64,000 bases of DNA from an uncultured Aquimonas sp. (GTDB lineage Bacteria; Pseudomonadota; Gammaproteobacteria; Xanthomonadales; Xanthomonadaceae): positions 1 through 64,000 of the forward strand of contig CAMLOR010000001.1 of NCBI GenBank assembly GCA_946481615.1. Reading direction: 5' to 3'. Position 1 is the first letter of the stretch; each line of letters opens with the position of its first letter. The notes below the pieces were generated by a model, which was given only the letters and a program-made list of their open reading frames with translations, made no database searches and was not told where the DNA came from. Made by a program: the position numbers and the translations under genes. Shown piece after piece: positions 37,001 through 46,200 of the stretch.

Positions 37001-37179
37001 TCGGCGCCGGTGCGGGCTCGGAGGTGATGCAGCGCATCGCTGCCCCGATGGTGGGCGGCATGATCACCGCGCCGCTGCTATCGATGCTCGTCATCCCTGC
37101 GGCCTATCTCCTGTTGCAGCGGCGAGCGTTGCGGCAGCGCATGTCGCGGATTGCCGGTCGCACCACAGGTGCTTCGTGA
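34015..37179 (+). CDS. cusA: CusA-like heavy-metal RND efflux pump
   Basis: This 1054-residue protein starts with GTG overlapping the cusB stop. It shows twelve transmembrane helices in two halves and the monovalent-metal signature [17 protein letters not shown] in TM4, typical of Cu/Ag HME-RND pumps, where the Asp is a proton relay residue. The Met-bearing porter loops [19 protein letters not shown] and [13 protein letters not shown] are also typical of CusA. It exports Cu(I)/Ag(I) from periplasm or cytoplasm through CusB and CusC. Confidence 0.93.
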   Translation: MIAGVIRAAVANRALVLMATVLLAAWGIWSMARLPLDALPDLSDTQVIVRTEWPGQTPRLIEDQVTYPLATTMLSVPGVKAVRAFSFFGDSYVYVLFDDATDLYWARSRVLEYLSQVRDRLPEAVNPALGPDATGLGWIFEYALIDRSGTHDLGQLRALQDWFLRYELKTVPDVAEVATVGGAVRAWQIVPDPQALAARNLTVAQLVEAVQSANGARGGSVIEQGEAELMVRSEGYLRTALDFERVPVATAQGVPVLLGEVARISRGPVFRRGVAELDGEGEVVGGVVILRTGKNALAAIDAVKAKLDALKGSLPPGVEIVPTYDRSGLIRDAVANLGGKLVEEFLVVALVCAVFLWHLRSALVAVITLPLGILTAFIVMRYQGVSANLLSLGGIAIAIGAMVDAAVVMIENAHKHLEHWRESHGRDPVGEERWDVLTEAASEVGPALFVSLLVITLSFVPVFALEAQEGRLFSPLAYTKTYAMAASAGLAITLIPVLMGYLIRGRIRSEATNPLNRVLIAAYRPVLEAVLRFPKLTLVLAAVVLAATALPLTRIGSEFMPPLDEGTLLYMPTALPGLSAGKATQLLQLSDRMIKTLPEVEHVFGKAGRADSATDPAPLEMFETTVTFKPRSQWRPGMTMDRLRDELDRAVRVPGLTNLWVPPIRNRIDMLATGIKSPIGIKVSGRDTEALDVLAGEIAAVAKTVPGVSSAVAERVSGGRYVDVKIRPVEAARYGFNQRALQELISTVVGGEPIGETIEGRERYPIVLRYPRDQRDTLARLGALSLVAPGGEQLTLGAVADITVMAGPPMLKSDNGRLVSYVYVDVAGRDLGSVVTDLQSEVAAKVALPAGYAVGWSGQYEFLQRALERLRWVIPATLAIIFVLIFLVFRSASEAAVIMLSLPLALVGGLWLIWWLGHAVSIASVIGFIALAGVAAEFGIIMMLYLRHAWEKRLDANPDADAEALNDAIREGAVLRVRPKAMTVAVILAGLFPILVGAGAGSEVMQRIAAPMVGGMITAPLLSMLVIPAAYLLLQRRALRQRMSRIAGRTTGAS

Positions 37180-37194
37180 TCGTGACGTCGCGCT

Positions 37195-37220
37195 GTTGGA
37201 CGTGTCCAGACACGTCCAAC
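37195..37220. terminator. Hairpin between cusA and the convergent regulator gene
   Basis: A perfect 11-bp stem GTTGGACGTGT/ACACGTCCAAC with a four-base loop starts 16 bp after cusA. No T-run follows. It sits between two convergent genes and can act in both directions. Confidence 0.6.
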
Positions 37221-37277
37221 AAGCTGCGAAACCACACGTGCCGGAGGTCGGCGCGTGCCGACAAGCGATACGCGCGC

Positions 37278-37706
37278 TCAGACGTGTGCCGTCGCGCCGC
37301 GCCGTGTCGAGCGCGCTGAGGGCGAGCGCAGCGCGTCGAGGATGGTGCACTGCTCCCTTCGACCGCCCTGGCACCCGGTGATCGTACGTTCGAGCTCCCG
37401 CACCATCCGGTTGAGCTCCCGCACCCGGGCCCGGATCTCGTCGAGGTGCTGTCGGGCGAGTCGGTCGACGTCGCCGCACGAGAGCGAATCGTCGTCGGAC
37501 AGCGCAAGCAGGCTGCGGATCTCGTCGAGGCTGAAGCCCAGCTCGCGGCCGCGGGTGATGAAACGCAGCCGCTGGACCTGCCCCTCGGTGTAGTGCCGGT
37601 AGCCGCTGTCGGTCCGCGCCGGCGCGGGCAATAGCCCGACCCGTTCGTAGTACCGGATGGTCTCGATATGGCACCCACTGGCGCCAGCCGCCTCGCCGAT
37701 TTTCAT
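37278..37706 (-). CDS. cadR: CadR/PbrR-type MerR regulator (divalent metal)
   Basis: This 142-residue protein has an N-terminal HTH (MKIGEAAGASGCHIETIRYYERVGLLP). Three metal cysteines follow: Cys in SLSCGDVDRLA (near 77), then Cys in TITGCQGGRREQCTIL. This pattern belongs to the Cd/Pb/Zn-responsive branch (CadR, PbrR, ZntR). It is divergent from the hydroxylase-DUF3703 gene with the operator between. Confidence 0.88.
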   Translation of the reverse strand: MKIGEAAGASGCHIETIRYYERVGLLPAPARTDSGYRHYTEGQVQRLRFITRGRELGFSLDEIRSLLALSDDDSLSCGDVDRLARQHLDEIRARVRELNRMVRELERTITGCQGGRREQCTILDALRSPSARSTRRGATAHV

Positions 37707-37708
37707 GC

Positions 37709-37739
37709 TTGACCCTGTAGTCGCTACAGGGTTTAGCCT
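37709..37739 (+). promoter_or_regulatory. CadR/PbrR-type operator-promoter
   Basis: TTGACC (37709-37714) and TAGCCT (37734-37739) are separated by exactly 19 bp. The dyad CCCTGTAG-TCG-CTACAGGG (37713-37731) lies between them. It is close to known Pb/Cd operators and drives the genes from 37766 onwards, with the regulator gene starting just three bases to the left. Confidence 0.9.
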
Positions 37740-37765
37740 ACACGCATTCCTGCCTGGAGCCGATC

Positions 37766-38944
37766 ATGGCCGCCCGTGTGCGCTACACCGTGTATCCCGT
37801 CACCCTGGCCCTGGTGCTGTGGGCCGCGATGGCCGTGGCGAGCGGCCAACTCGCCGGCTGGCCACTACTGGCGATCGTCGCGGCGGCGGGTATCGCACTC
37901 GTCGCGGTGCTCGAGCGCGTGCTGCCCTTCGAACCCGCCTGGCTCGCCGACCAAGGCGACACTCGCACCGATCTCGTGCACGCGCTGGTCAATTGGGCGC
38001 TTCTGAGCGCGGGTGCCTTCGTCGTTCATCTCGTGACCGAGGCCGTCGCGCTGCCGCGCCTGTGGCCCGCCGCTTGGCCCGTGTGGGCGCAGTTGGTCCT
38101 GGCGGCCGGCGTGTTCGATCTGGGCCTCTACGCGATGCACGTCCTCAGCCACCGCTGGCCGTGGGCGTGGCGCTTGCACGCCATCCACCACAGCGCCGAG
38201 CGCCTGTACTGGCTCAACGGCGAGCGTCGTCACCCAGTGAGTGCCGCGCTGATGGCTGCCCCCGGGCTTGTCGTACTCGCGACACTTGGCGCCCCGCCGG
38301 CCGTGATCAGCGCATGGCTCGCCGTGGTGGCGGTTCACTTGGCTTTTCAGCATGCGAACCTCGACTACCGATTGGGGCCGCTGCGTCGCTGGATTGCCGG
38401 TGCCGAGACGCACCGCTGGCACCACAAGCGCGAATACGAGGACGCGCAGGTCAACTTCGGCGAGTTCTTCCTGATCTGGGATCGGCTGTTCGGCACCTTC
38501 GTCGAGCCAGCCGCCACGCTGCGTGCCGATGAGGTGGGGCTGCGCCGCCGCGACGTGCCGGCGGGCTACGTCGGGCAGCTTCGCTGGCCATTCGCGCTTC
38601 CCGACGACCTGCGCCGCGCTTTCGATGCCCGCCTGGCCGCCGGTGACGACGCGCTGCGCGCCGGTCGCGCGGATGAGGCGATGGCGCAGTACGAAGCCGC
38701 GCACATCCTCGGGCAAGCGTGGACCGGACCGCATGTGCGCAGCCACGTCGCGCTCCTGCGCTGGGCCCTCCACGAGCGGCGGCCGCGCGAGTTGCTCGGC
38801 CAGGTGACGCGCATCGTGGCCGCGGCGATGTTCACGTGGCTGTGGGTGCCGCGCGGCAACCCCGGCAGCACACGCGTGGGGGCGCTGGCGCGTCGTCCCG
38901 TCCCTGACGAGTTGGCGACCTTGCTTGCGAAGGCCAATGCGTGA
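37766..38944 (+). CDS. Fatty-acid-hydroxylase/sterol-desaturase family protein fused to DUF3703
   Basis: This 392-residue protein has four or more transmembrane helices. The di-iron His boxes are HVLSH, HAIHH and HRWHH (about residues 125-220), as in the fatty acid hydroxylase superfamily. From about residue 288 it continues with a DUF3703 domain (LAAGDDALRAGRADEAMAQYEAAHILGQ, HVRSHVALLRWALHERRPRELLG, WVPRGNPGSTRV). DUF3703 proteins are usually separate and sit beside cadR and CDF genes in metal islands. The fusion and the CadR-controlled promoter suggest a membrane-lipid change linked to metal stress; the substrate is unknown. Confidence 0.85.
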   Translation: MAARVRYTVYPVTLALVLWAAMAVASGQLAGWPLLAIVAAAGIALVAVLERVLPFEPAWLADQGDTRTDLVHALVNWALLSAGAFVVHLVTEAVALPRLWPAAWPVWAQLVLAAGVFDLGLYAMHVLSHRWPWAWRLHAIHHSAERLYWLNGERRHPVSAALMAAPGLVVLATLGAPPAVISAWLAVVAVHLAFQHANLDYRLGPLRRWIAGAETHRWHHKREYEDAQVNFGEFFLIWDRLFGTFVEPAATLRADEVGLRRRDVPAGYVGQLRWPFALPDDLRRAFDARLAAGDDALRAGRADEAMAQYEAAHILGQAWTGPHVRSHVALLRWALHERRPRELLGQVTRIVAAAMFTWLWVPRGNPGSTRVGALARRPVPDELATLLAKANA

Positions 38945-39546
38945 GCACCTGCGGCTGCCACCTCGAGCCCACGCCCGATCCGGTGCAGCGCCGCACGCTG
39001 TGGATCGCGCTCGGGCTCAACGCCGCCATGGCCATGGTCGGCTTCGCGATCGGCTGGATCGCGCACTCCACCGGCGTGCTGGCCGATGCCCTCGACATGC
39101 TGTCAGACGCCGCAGCCTACGCGATCGGCTTGGCGGCCATCGGACGCAGAGCCACCTTTAAGCGCCGCGCGGCGCAGTGGAGCGGCGCCATCCTCCTCGT
39201 GCTCGGCCTGGGCATCGTCGTCGAGGCGCTGCGTCGCGGCCTGATGGGGAGCGAGCCGCTCAGCGGCTGGATGATGCTCGCCGCCAGCCTGTCGCTGATC
39301 GTGAACCTGGGGGTGCTGCGCCTGCTGCGTCCCTTCCAGCAAGGCGAGGTCCACCTGCGCGCGACGTGGATCTTCACCCGCGCCGACGTCGTGGCCAACA
39401 TCGGCGTGCTGGTGGCGGCTGCTCTCGTGGCGATTACGCAATCCCGCTTTCCGGACGTAATTGTCGGCGCTGCGATTGGCGCCTATGTGGTCAAGGAAGC
39501 GATCGAGATCTTGCGCGACGCGCAACGCGGCGCGCTAGAGTCATGA
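38941..39546 (+). CDS. CDF-family cation transporter (short form)
   Basis: This 201-residue protein has a GTG start overlapping the previous stop. Its transmembrane segments include the CDF metal sites HSTGVLADALDMLSDAAAY and FTRADVVANIGVL. It lacks the cytoplasmic C-terminal domain of full CDF proteins (about 300 residues). It probably exports Zn/Cd/Co from the cytoplasm under CadR control. Confidence 0.88.
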   Translation: MSTCGCHLEPTPDPVQRRTLWIALGLNAAMAMVGFAIGWIAHSTGVLADALDMLSDAAAYAIGLAAIGRRATFKRRAAQWSGAILLVLGLGIVVEALRRGLMGSEPLSGWMMLAASLSLIVNLGVLRLLRPFQQGEVHLRATWIFTRADVVANIGVLVAAALVAITQSRFPDVIVGAAIGAYVVKEAIEILRDAQRGALES

Positions 39547-39547
39547 A

Positions 39548-39994
39548 ATGACCGAACGTCCGGATGAAGAACGCTCGATACTGGCCCGCGTCGTGGTGAT
39601 CGATCCGATGCCCGGCTGCGCCTATGGGCTGCAGCGGCGCAATGGCGAGGTGGATCAAGTCCAGGTCGCCCCGCCGCAGGGTGCGTTGCAGTTCACCACC
39701 GCGGTGACGCTGCGCTTCACCGCGGAAACCGCGCGCGATCCGCGCGGGTTGCATGTCCACGGACCGCGTCACGGCCGGTTCCTGTATATCACCAGCGGCA
39801 CGCTCGCGCGCCAGGCGGGGTCGTGCTGGACGCGCCGGGCGAAGGTGCCTCTCGGCGGCATCGATGCTGCCGTGCCGCTCACCCTCGACCTCATGCCCCC
39901 GATCATCGAGGCCACCATCGCGGGGCGGGCCGCCGATGGCGGACCGGCCTGTGCCAGCGTGCCCCTGCTCGTGGCTTGGCGTCACGGACCGTAG
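39548..39994 (+). CDS. DUF5990 family protein
   Basis: This 148-residue soluble protein begins one base after the CDF stop. Recognisable features are VVVIDPMPGCAYGLQ near the start and GLHVHGPRHGRFLYI in the middle, followed by KVPLGGID and a final PLLVAWRHGP. The domain has no known biochemical role. Gene order places it at the end of the CadR-controlled set. Confidence 0.7.
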   Translation: MTERPDEERSILARVVVIDPMPGCAYGLQRRNGEVDQVQVAPPQGALQFTTAVTLRFTAETARDPRGLHVHGPRHGRFLYITSGTLARQAGSCWTRRAKVPLGGIDAAVPLTLDLMPPIIEATIAGRAADGGPACASVPLLVAWRHGP

Positions 39995-40077
39995 GCCGGC
40001 ATCGGATGCCCAACCTGAACTTCGCCGAAGGGGTGCAATTGTGTCCGCCACGGTTGCGCCACTACCCTAGACGCCGC

Positions 40078-40452
40078 ATGCCGCCCTCCCGCTCACCGCT
40101 GTCCGTGCTTCCTCGCCTGCGCCGCTCGCTGCGGCTGGCGGTGCTGGCGTTGGCGGTGTTCGTGCTCCGGGTCGGCTTGGTCACGGCCTGTGCGCCAAAT
40201 GATCTGGCCGAATCGCTGGCGGGGGGCGAAGCTTCGGCCTCCGCCAGCCAGCATGCGGACGATGACGCGTCCACCGATCCCGCGGACCACTCGGGTGGGC
40301 ACTGCCTGCACTGCAGCTGCCACCACGCGGCCGCCGTGCCGGTGGTCGTGCTGCCCACCGCGCCGGTCGCAACGCCGACGCTTGTTGCCCTGACGACGGC
40401 GGCGCAGGCGAACGCGCCGCCCGACCTCAGCCTGAGACCCCCGATCGCCTGA
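40078..40452 (+). CDS. His/Cys-rich exported leader-type protein ahead of czcCBA
   Basis: This 124-residue protein has a hydrophobic N-terminal segment (LRLAVLALAVFVLRVGLVTA), an Asp/His-rich stretch (HADDDAST, DPADHSGGHCLHCSCHHAAA) and the end LSLRPPIA. The RPPIA tail is the same as in the chromosomal leader at 11839. Its GGHCLHCSCHH cluster is a plausible Zn/Cd ligand set. It lies 66 bp before czcC. Confidence 0.7.
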   Translation: MPPSRSPLSVLPRLRRSLRLAVLALAVFVLRVGLVTACAPNDLAESLAGGEASASASQHADDDASTDPADHSGGHCLHCSCHHAAAVPVVVLPTAPVATPTLVALTTAAQANAPPDLSLRPPIA

Positions 40453-40468
40453 TCCCCGCGGACTGGGA

Positions 40469-40489
40469 CTCGGCGCCGCTGGCGCCGAG
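40469..40489 (+). promoter_or_regulatory. Hairpin between the czc leader and czcC
   Basis: A perfect 9-bp stem CTCGGCGCC/GGCGCCGAG with loop GCT (40469-40477, 40481-40489) lies 30 bp before the czcC start. It could terminate or attenuate transcription after the leader gene. Confidence 0.4.
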
Positions 40490-40518
40490 ACGACGCTTGT
40501 CGTTCAGAGGATCGATTC

Positions 40519-41799
40519 ATGTCGCTTTGTTTTTTCGCGCCCGTTCGTCGGGTCGCGTTCGGCGTGGTGCTGTGCGCCGCGTTTGGCGCTGCACGCGCCG
40601 CTTCCCCTCCGCCACCGGTGGAGTCGTCCTTGTCCGGCGCGGTGCGCGCCGCCTGGGCCCGGCACCCGGCGGCCGACGCCACCGAACACACCTTGGCCGC
40701 CGCGCGGGCCCGGGCCGACGCCGCGGGTCGGCCGCTCTACAACCCTGACCTCGAAGTGGAGGTCGAGGACGAAGGTGAGGACCGCACCGCGACCGCGGGA
40801 CTGGCCTGGACCCTCGATTTATCCGGCAAGCGCCGGGCGCGGGCCGACGCGGGCCTGGCCGAGCTCACCCTGGCCGAAGCCGAAGCCGCCCAGCGCCGCT
40901 CGACCTTCGCGCTGCAGTGGCTGCAGGCGTGGGCCGCGCGGTTGGCGGCCGCCGAACGGGCCCGTTTGGGCGAGCGCCGCCTGGTGCTGGTGCAACGCTT
41001 CGCGGACCTGGCCGAACGCCAGCTCGCGGTGGGTGACATCTCCACCCTCGAACGCGACCTGGCGCTGTTGGCCCGCGATGAGGCGCAGGCTGAGCAGGCC
41101 ACACTGCTGAGCGAGGCGGCAGTCGCGGAGGAGAACTTGCGCGCCGTCGGCGCGGACACGCCCGAAGCGAGTCTGCCGTTGCCGGCGGGCCCGCCGCCGC
41201 CGTGGAGCGCCGGGGCCGAAGATGGCGTGGCGCACATTCCCGAAGCCCGTGTCGCTGCAGCCACGGCAGCCAGCGCCTCGCGCCGGATCTCCATCGCCGA
41301 GCGGGACCGTCGCCCGGATCCGACGATCAGCGTGCGCGCCGGACGCGTCGATTTCGGGCCGGCGAGCGACAACGTGCTGGGCGTGGCGGTGAGCGTGCCG
41401 CTGTTCGTGCGCAATTCCTACCGTGCCGAAGTGGTCGCTGCGCAAGCGGATGCCGGGGCGGCAGAGGCCGAACAGCGACGCATCGAGCTTGAGCTGCTGG
41501 CTCGCGCCCAACGCACCACGCGGACCTATGAGGCCGTGCGTGCGGCGTGGGAGCAGTGGTCGAAAAGCGCGGGCACCGACGTCGACAAGCGCGCCGATCT
41601 GCTCGAGCGCTTGTGGCGAGCCGGCGAGATCAGTACGGCGGACTACCTGATTCAGCTCAAACAGTCGCTCGACACCGCGCTCGCCGGCGCCGACCTGCAG
41701 GGACGGCTGTGGCGAAGCTACATCGACGCCCTCTACGCCACCGGCCGGCTCGACGCCTGGGTCGGTTTCGATGCACAAAATTCTAAGGACTTTCCATGA
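40519..41799 (+). CDS. czcC: CzcC-like outer-membrane efflux protein
   Basis: This 426-residue TolC-family protein has a signal peptide (FGVVLCAAFGAARAA) and helical OEP repeats (HTLAAARARADAAGRPLYNPDLEVEVE, LDLSGKRRARADAGLAE). It is the outer-membrane channel of the divalent-cation pump encoded downstream. Its stop overlaps the start of the small lipoprotein gene (ATGA). Confidence 0.88.
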   Translation: MSLCFFAPVRRVAFGVVLCAAFGAARAASPPPPVESSLSGAVRAAWARHPAADATEHTLAAARARADAAGRPLYNPDLEVEVEDEGEDRTATAGLAWTLDLSGKRRARADAGLAELTLAEAEAAQRRSTFALQWLQAWAARLAAAERARLGERRLVLVQRFADLAERQLAVGDISTLERDLALLARDEAQAEQATLLSEAAVAEENLRAVGADTPEASLPLPAGPPPPWSAGAEDGVAHIPEARVAAATAASASRRISIAERDRRPDPTISVRAGRVDFGPASDNVLGVAVSVPLFVRNSYRAEVVAAQADAGAAEAEQRRIELELLARAQRTTRTYEAVRAAWEQWSKSAGTDVDKRADLLERLWRAGEISTADYLIQLKQSLDTALAGADLQGRLWRSYIDALYATGRLDAWVGFDAQNSKDFP

Positions 41800-41996
41800 C
41801 TCTTTCTCTACGCGCCCCGCTGCTCGCCGCGCTGATGCTGCTCGCCGCCTGTTCGTCGCCGAACGGCGACGACCACCACGGCACGGCCACCACCGAAGCG
41901 CATGACGCGCCCACCGAGCACCAGGCCGACCACGCTACCGACGAGCGCGACGAGCACGCGGCAACGCAGGCTGCGCCGCAGGAGGACACCCCATGA
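41796..41996 (+). CDS. Small His-rich lipoprotein between czcC and czcB
   Basis: This 66-residue protein has a lipobox (LAALMLLAACSS) followed by an Asp/His/Glu-rich tail (DDHHGTATTEAHDAPTEHQADHATDERDEH). The N-terminus closely resembles that of the CzcB protein that follows (LAALMLLGACSD), so it may derive from a partial duplication of czcB. ATGA overlaps on both sides make it part of the coupled operon. It is probably a periplasmic metal-binding lipoprotein. Confidence 0.75.
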   Translation: MTLSLRAPLLAALMLLAACSSPNGDDHHGTATTEAHDAPTEHQADHATDERDEHAATQAAPQEDTP

Positions 41997-43195
41997 GCCG
42001 CGCGATGCCGTACGCGGCCGTGCTCGCCGCGCTGATGCTTCTGGGTGCGTGTTCGGACAAGAACGACGAAGCGAAGCCGGCGACCCCGGCGAAGGAAACC
42101 AACGCCGGCGCGAATCACGAAGGTGAGGAGCACGGTGATGAAGGCGAGGAACACGCAGAGGGCGGAGAACACGCCGAGGAAGAAGGCCCGGCGGTCATCC
42201 GCATGGACGATGCCGCGTTACAGGCGGCGGGCATCGTCATCGCGCCGGTCGTGGCCTCGGCCCTCAGCGAAGAACTCCGCGCTCCCGGCGAAGTGGTCGA
42301 CAGCGCCTACGGCACGACCCTCATCACGCCGCGCGTCGATGCGATCGTCGTGCGCCGCCACGCCAAGCTTGGCGACGAGGTCGCACAGGGCGCGCCTCTG
42401 GTGACGCTGTCGAGCGTGGAAGTCGCGCAAGCGCAAGGAACGTTGCGCATTGCCGAACAGGACTGGAAGCGTGTGCAGGAACTCGGCCGCGACGCGGTGT
42501 CGGGTCGGCGCTATACCGAATCGCAAGTCGCCGTGGAGCAGGCTCGCGCCGCCGCGCAAGCCTATGGCATCGCCGGCGCCTCGGCAGGCAAGGCCAACGG
42601 CGAGTTCACCCTCAGTGCGCCGCACGCCGGGCGCATCACCGAGGATGCCTTCGTCGTGGGCGAGCGCATCGAACCGGGGCGCACGCTGTTCCGGCTCGTC
42701 GATGAGTCCGTGGTCTGGGTCGACGCGACGATGCCGGCGGAAAACGCCAGCCGCATCGCGGTCGGCAGTCCCGCGCAGATCGTGCTCGGCGACACCCGCC
42801 TGACCGGCACCGTCCTGCAGCGCGCCCATCGCACGTCTGAAGGCACGCGCAATGCGCTCGTGCGCGTCGAGGTGCCCAACGACGGCGACCGCCTGCACGG
42901 CGGGGACTACGTCGAGGTGTATCTCGACGCCGGCGAAGGTCATCCGGCTTCGGTCCCGCCGGGACTGGCCGTTCCTACCGCTGCGTTGGTCCAGCTCGAG
43001 GGCGAGACGGTGGTGTTTCGCCAGGCCGCTGACAGCACGCTGGCACCGGTTGCGGTGCGCACCGGCGATGTCATCGGGGATCGCACGCTCGTGCTCGAGG
43101 GATTGAGTGCCGGCGATCGCGTCGTGGTCGAAGGCGCGTATGCGCTCAAGGCGCAGATTCTGAAGTCGCAACTCGGGGAAGGTCATGCGCACTGA
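41993..43195 (+). CDS. czcB: CzcB-like periplasmic adaptor lipoprotein
   Basis: This 400-residue protein has a lipobox (LLGACSD), then an acidic His-rich region (NHEGEEHGDEGEEHAEGGEHAEEEG, shown here in part) and the membrane-fusion core with lipoyl halves (ITPRVDAIVVRRHAKLGDEV, FTLSAPHAGRITEDAFVVGE) and barrel segments. It joins CzcA to CzcC. The His-rich N-terminal arm likely captures divalent cations. Confidence 0.9.
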   Translation: MSRAMPYAAVLAALMLLGACSDKNDEAKPATPAKETNAGANHEGEEHGDEGEEHAEGGEHAEEEGPAVIRMDDAALQAAGIVIAPVVASALSEELRAPGEVVDSAYGTTLITPRVDAIVVRRHAKLGDEVAQGAPLVTLSSVEVAQAQGTLRIAEQDWKRVQELGRDAVSGRRYTESQVAVEQARAAAQAYGIAGASAGKANGEFTLSAPHAGRITEDAFVVGERIEPGRTLFRLVDESVVWVDATMPAENASRIAVGSPAQIVLGDTRLTGTVLQRAHRTSEGTRNALVRVEVPNDGDRLHGGDYVEVYLDAGEGHPASVPPGLAVPTAALVQLEGETVVFRQAADSTLAPVAVRTGDVIGDRTLVLEGLSAGDRVVVEGAYALKAQILKSQLGEGHAH

Positions 43196-43225
43196 CACCC
43201 GTCCCTTCCCTGACGGGGGTGCCCC

Positions 43226-46200
43226 ATGCTGAATCGCCTGGTGGAACTCTCGCTGCGCTACAAATTCCTCGTGCTGATCGTGTTCGGCGTGGTGGCCTTC
43301 CTCGGCGCTCGCGCGGTGCGCGACGTACCGATCGATGCCTTCCCCGATGTCACGCCGGCGCAGGTCAACATCTACACCGAATCCCCGGGCCTGGCGGCCG
43401 AGGACGTCGAGCAGCTGCTCACCTTCCCGGTCGAGTCGGCGATGGCCGGGCTGCCCAAGGTGCAGGAAATCCGCTCGGTCAGCCTCTTCGGCTTGTCCTA
43501 CGTGTCTGTCTACTTCGAAGACAACATGGACATCTTCTTCGCACGCCAGCTCGTCAACGAGCGGCTGCAGGAAGTCGGCGATCGCTTGCCCGAGGGTTAC
43601 GGCAAACCCAGCATGGGACCCAACAGCTCGGGCCTGGGCCAGGTGTTCTGGTACACCGTCGAGCGCGCCCCCGGCGTGTCGTCCGAGCAGATCACCGACA
43701 TGGACCTGCGCACCTGGCAGGACTGGACCTTGCGCCTGATCCTGCGCACCGCACCCGGCGTCGATGACGTCACCTCGTGGGGTGGCGGGGAGCGCGAATT
43801 CCAGGTGCGCATCGATCCGCAGCGCCTGTACGCCCGGGGTCTGGGCTTCGCCGATGTAATCGCCGCCTTGCCCGCGAACAATGGCCAGGTCGGCGGCAAC
43901 GTGATGGACGTGGGCCAGGAGCAGTACCTGGTGCGTGGACTGGGTTTGCTCACCTCCACCGAGGACATCGGCGGCATCGTGCTCAAAGCCGAAGACGGCG
44001 TGCCGGTCTACATGCGCGATGTCGCGCGCGTGATCGAATCGCCGGCGCCGCGCTTTGGTGCGGTGACGCGGGACGGCGAGGAAGTCGTGCTTGGCATGGC
44101 GCTCTCGCGCATTGGAGAGAACGCCAAGGACGTGGTGGAGGCGGTCAAGGCCAAGCTCGAGACGGTGAAGAACGCGCTGCCCGACGGCATGACGGTGCGG
44201 CCGGTGTATGAGCGCACGGACCTCGTCAACAAGGCCGTCGGCACCGCCACCCGCGCGCTGATCGAAGGCTCGCTGCTGGTCGCGCTGATCCTCTTCCTGT
44301 TCCTGGGCGAATTGCGCTCGGCGCTGGTGGTGATCGTCACCTTGCCGCTGGCGATGCTGATCGCCTTCATCGGCATGGGTCAGTTCGGGTTGTCGGCGAA
44401 CCTGATGTCGCTCGCGGGCCTGGCAATCGGCATCGGCATGATGGTCGACGGCTCGGTGGTCATGGTGGAGAACGCCTTCCGGATCATGGCCGAGCGCCAG
44501 GCGCACGGTGAGCGCGTCGACAAGACCTCGGCCGTGCTGGCCGCGGCCAAGGAAGTCGCCAATCCGGTGTCCTTCGCGATCCTGATCATTATCGTGGTGT
44601 TCCTGCCGCTCTTCAGTCTGGAGGGCCTCGAGGGCAAGTTGTTCAAGCCGATGGCCTTCAACATCGCCTTTGCGATGGCGGGCTCGCTGTTGCTGAGCCT
44701 GACGCTCATCCCGGTGCTCGCCGCGATGATCCTCAAGCCCAAGGAAGAGAAGGACACGTGGCTCGTTGCGCGCCTGAAGCGGGGTTACACGCCGCTGCTG
44801 GAGCGTTCGCTCGCCCGCAAGGGTCTGGTGGTGACGATTGCGGCCATTGCGATGGTGGGCAGCCTCGCGCTGTTCCCGTTCCTGGGCAAGGAGTTCATGC
44901 CGCAGCTGCAAGAGGGGTCGATCATGTGGCGCGTCACGGGCATTCCCTCGACCTCGCTGGACGAGTCGATCCGCACGAGCAAGACCGTCGCGGATGCGTT
45001 CAAGAAGTTTCCTGAGGTCGAGACCACGCTCGCCATGATCGGTCGCGCCGAAAAGGGCGAGACGGCGGACGTGAACTACATGGAGATCTACACCGCGCTG
45101 CATCCCCAGGACGACTGGGAGACCGGTCGCTCGATCAAGGAGCTCGAGGAGGCGATGCAGGAGACTCTGGAAGAAGTAGTGCCCAACGTCGTGCCCGGGT
45201 ACACCCAGCCGATCCAGATGCGAGTGGAGGAACTGATCTCCGGCGTGCGCGCCACGCTGGCGCTGAAACTCTACGGCCAGGAATTGGGCGAACTGGACCG
45301 GCTGAGTGCCCAGCTCAAGCCGGTGCTGGCATCGATTCCCGGCGTGGCGGACTTATCGCTGGAAGCCAACGTCGGCAAGCCGCAAATCCGCATCGAGGTC
45401 GACCGCGCGGAGCTGGCCCGCCACGGCATGAATGCCGAGGAGGTGCTGACGATCGTGCGCAATGGCCTGGGCGGGGAACCGGTGAGCGTGTTGCTCGACG
45501 GCGTGAAGCGCTTCGATATCTCAGTGCGGCTGGACGATGACACCCGCGGCTCGATCGAGGCACTGCGGCGCATCCCGCTCAAAGCCGCTTCCGGGGCGCT
45601 GGTGCCGCTCGAGGAGGTCGCCGACGTCACCGTGGCCGAGGGCTACTCCTTCGTGCGACGCGAGCAGTTGCAGCGCTACGCGGTCATCCAGATGGATGTG
45701 CGGGGACGCGATGTCGACAGCTTCGTGAAAGACGCGGCGGCCGCGATCGAGGCGAAGGTCGAACTGCCGCCCGGCTACTGGGTCGAATGGGGTGGCGCCT
45801 TCGAGAACCAGCAGCGGGCGCTGGCCAAGCTGAGCCTGATCGTGCCGATCACGATCTTCTTCATCTTCGTGCTGCTCTACACCGCGTTCAACTCGATCAA
45901 GTTCGCCGCCCTCATCCTGGCCAACGTGCCGTTCGCCACCATCGGCGGCTTGCTCGCTTTGTTCGTGACCGGCCAGTACCTGTCGGTGCCCTCGGCAATC
46001 GGGTTCATCGCAGTGTTTGGTGTGGCGATGCTCAACGGCATCGTGCTGGTGAGCTTCCTCAACGAGCAGCGCGAGCGCGGGCTCTCGGTGCGCGAGGCCG
46101 TCATGCAGGGCACGGCGCTGCGACTGCGGCCGGTGTTGATGACGGCCAGCGTGGCGATCCTGGGCCTCGTGCCGATGTTGATCTCCAGCGGGGTCGGCGC

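Noticed and set aside
42218..45103. Minus-strand open frame of about 960 codons opposite czcB and czcA
   Set aside because: The plus-strand genes are certain members of known families, and the minus frame has shadow composition.
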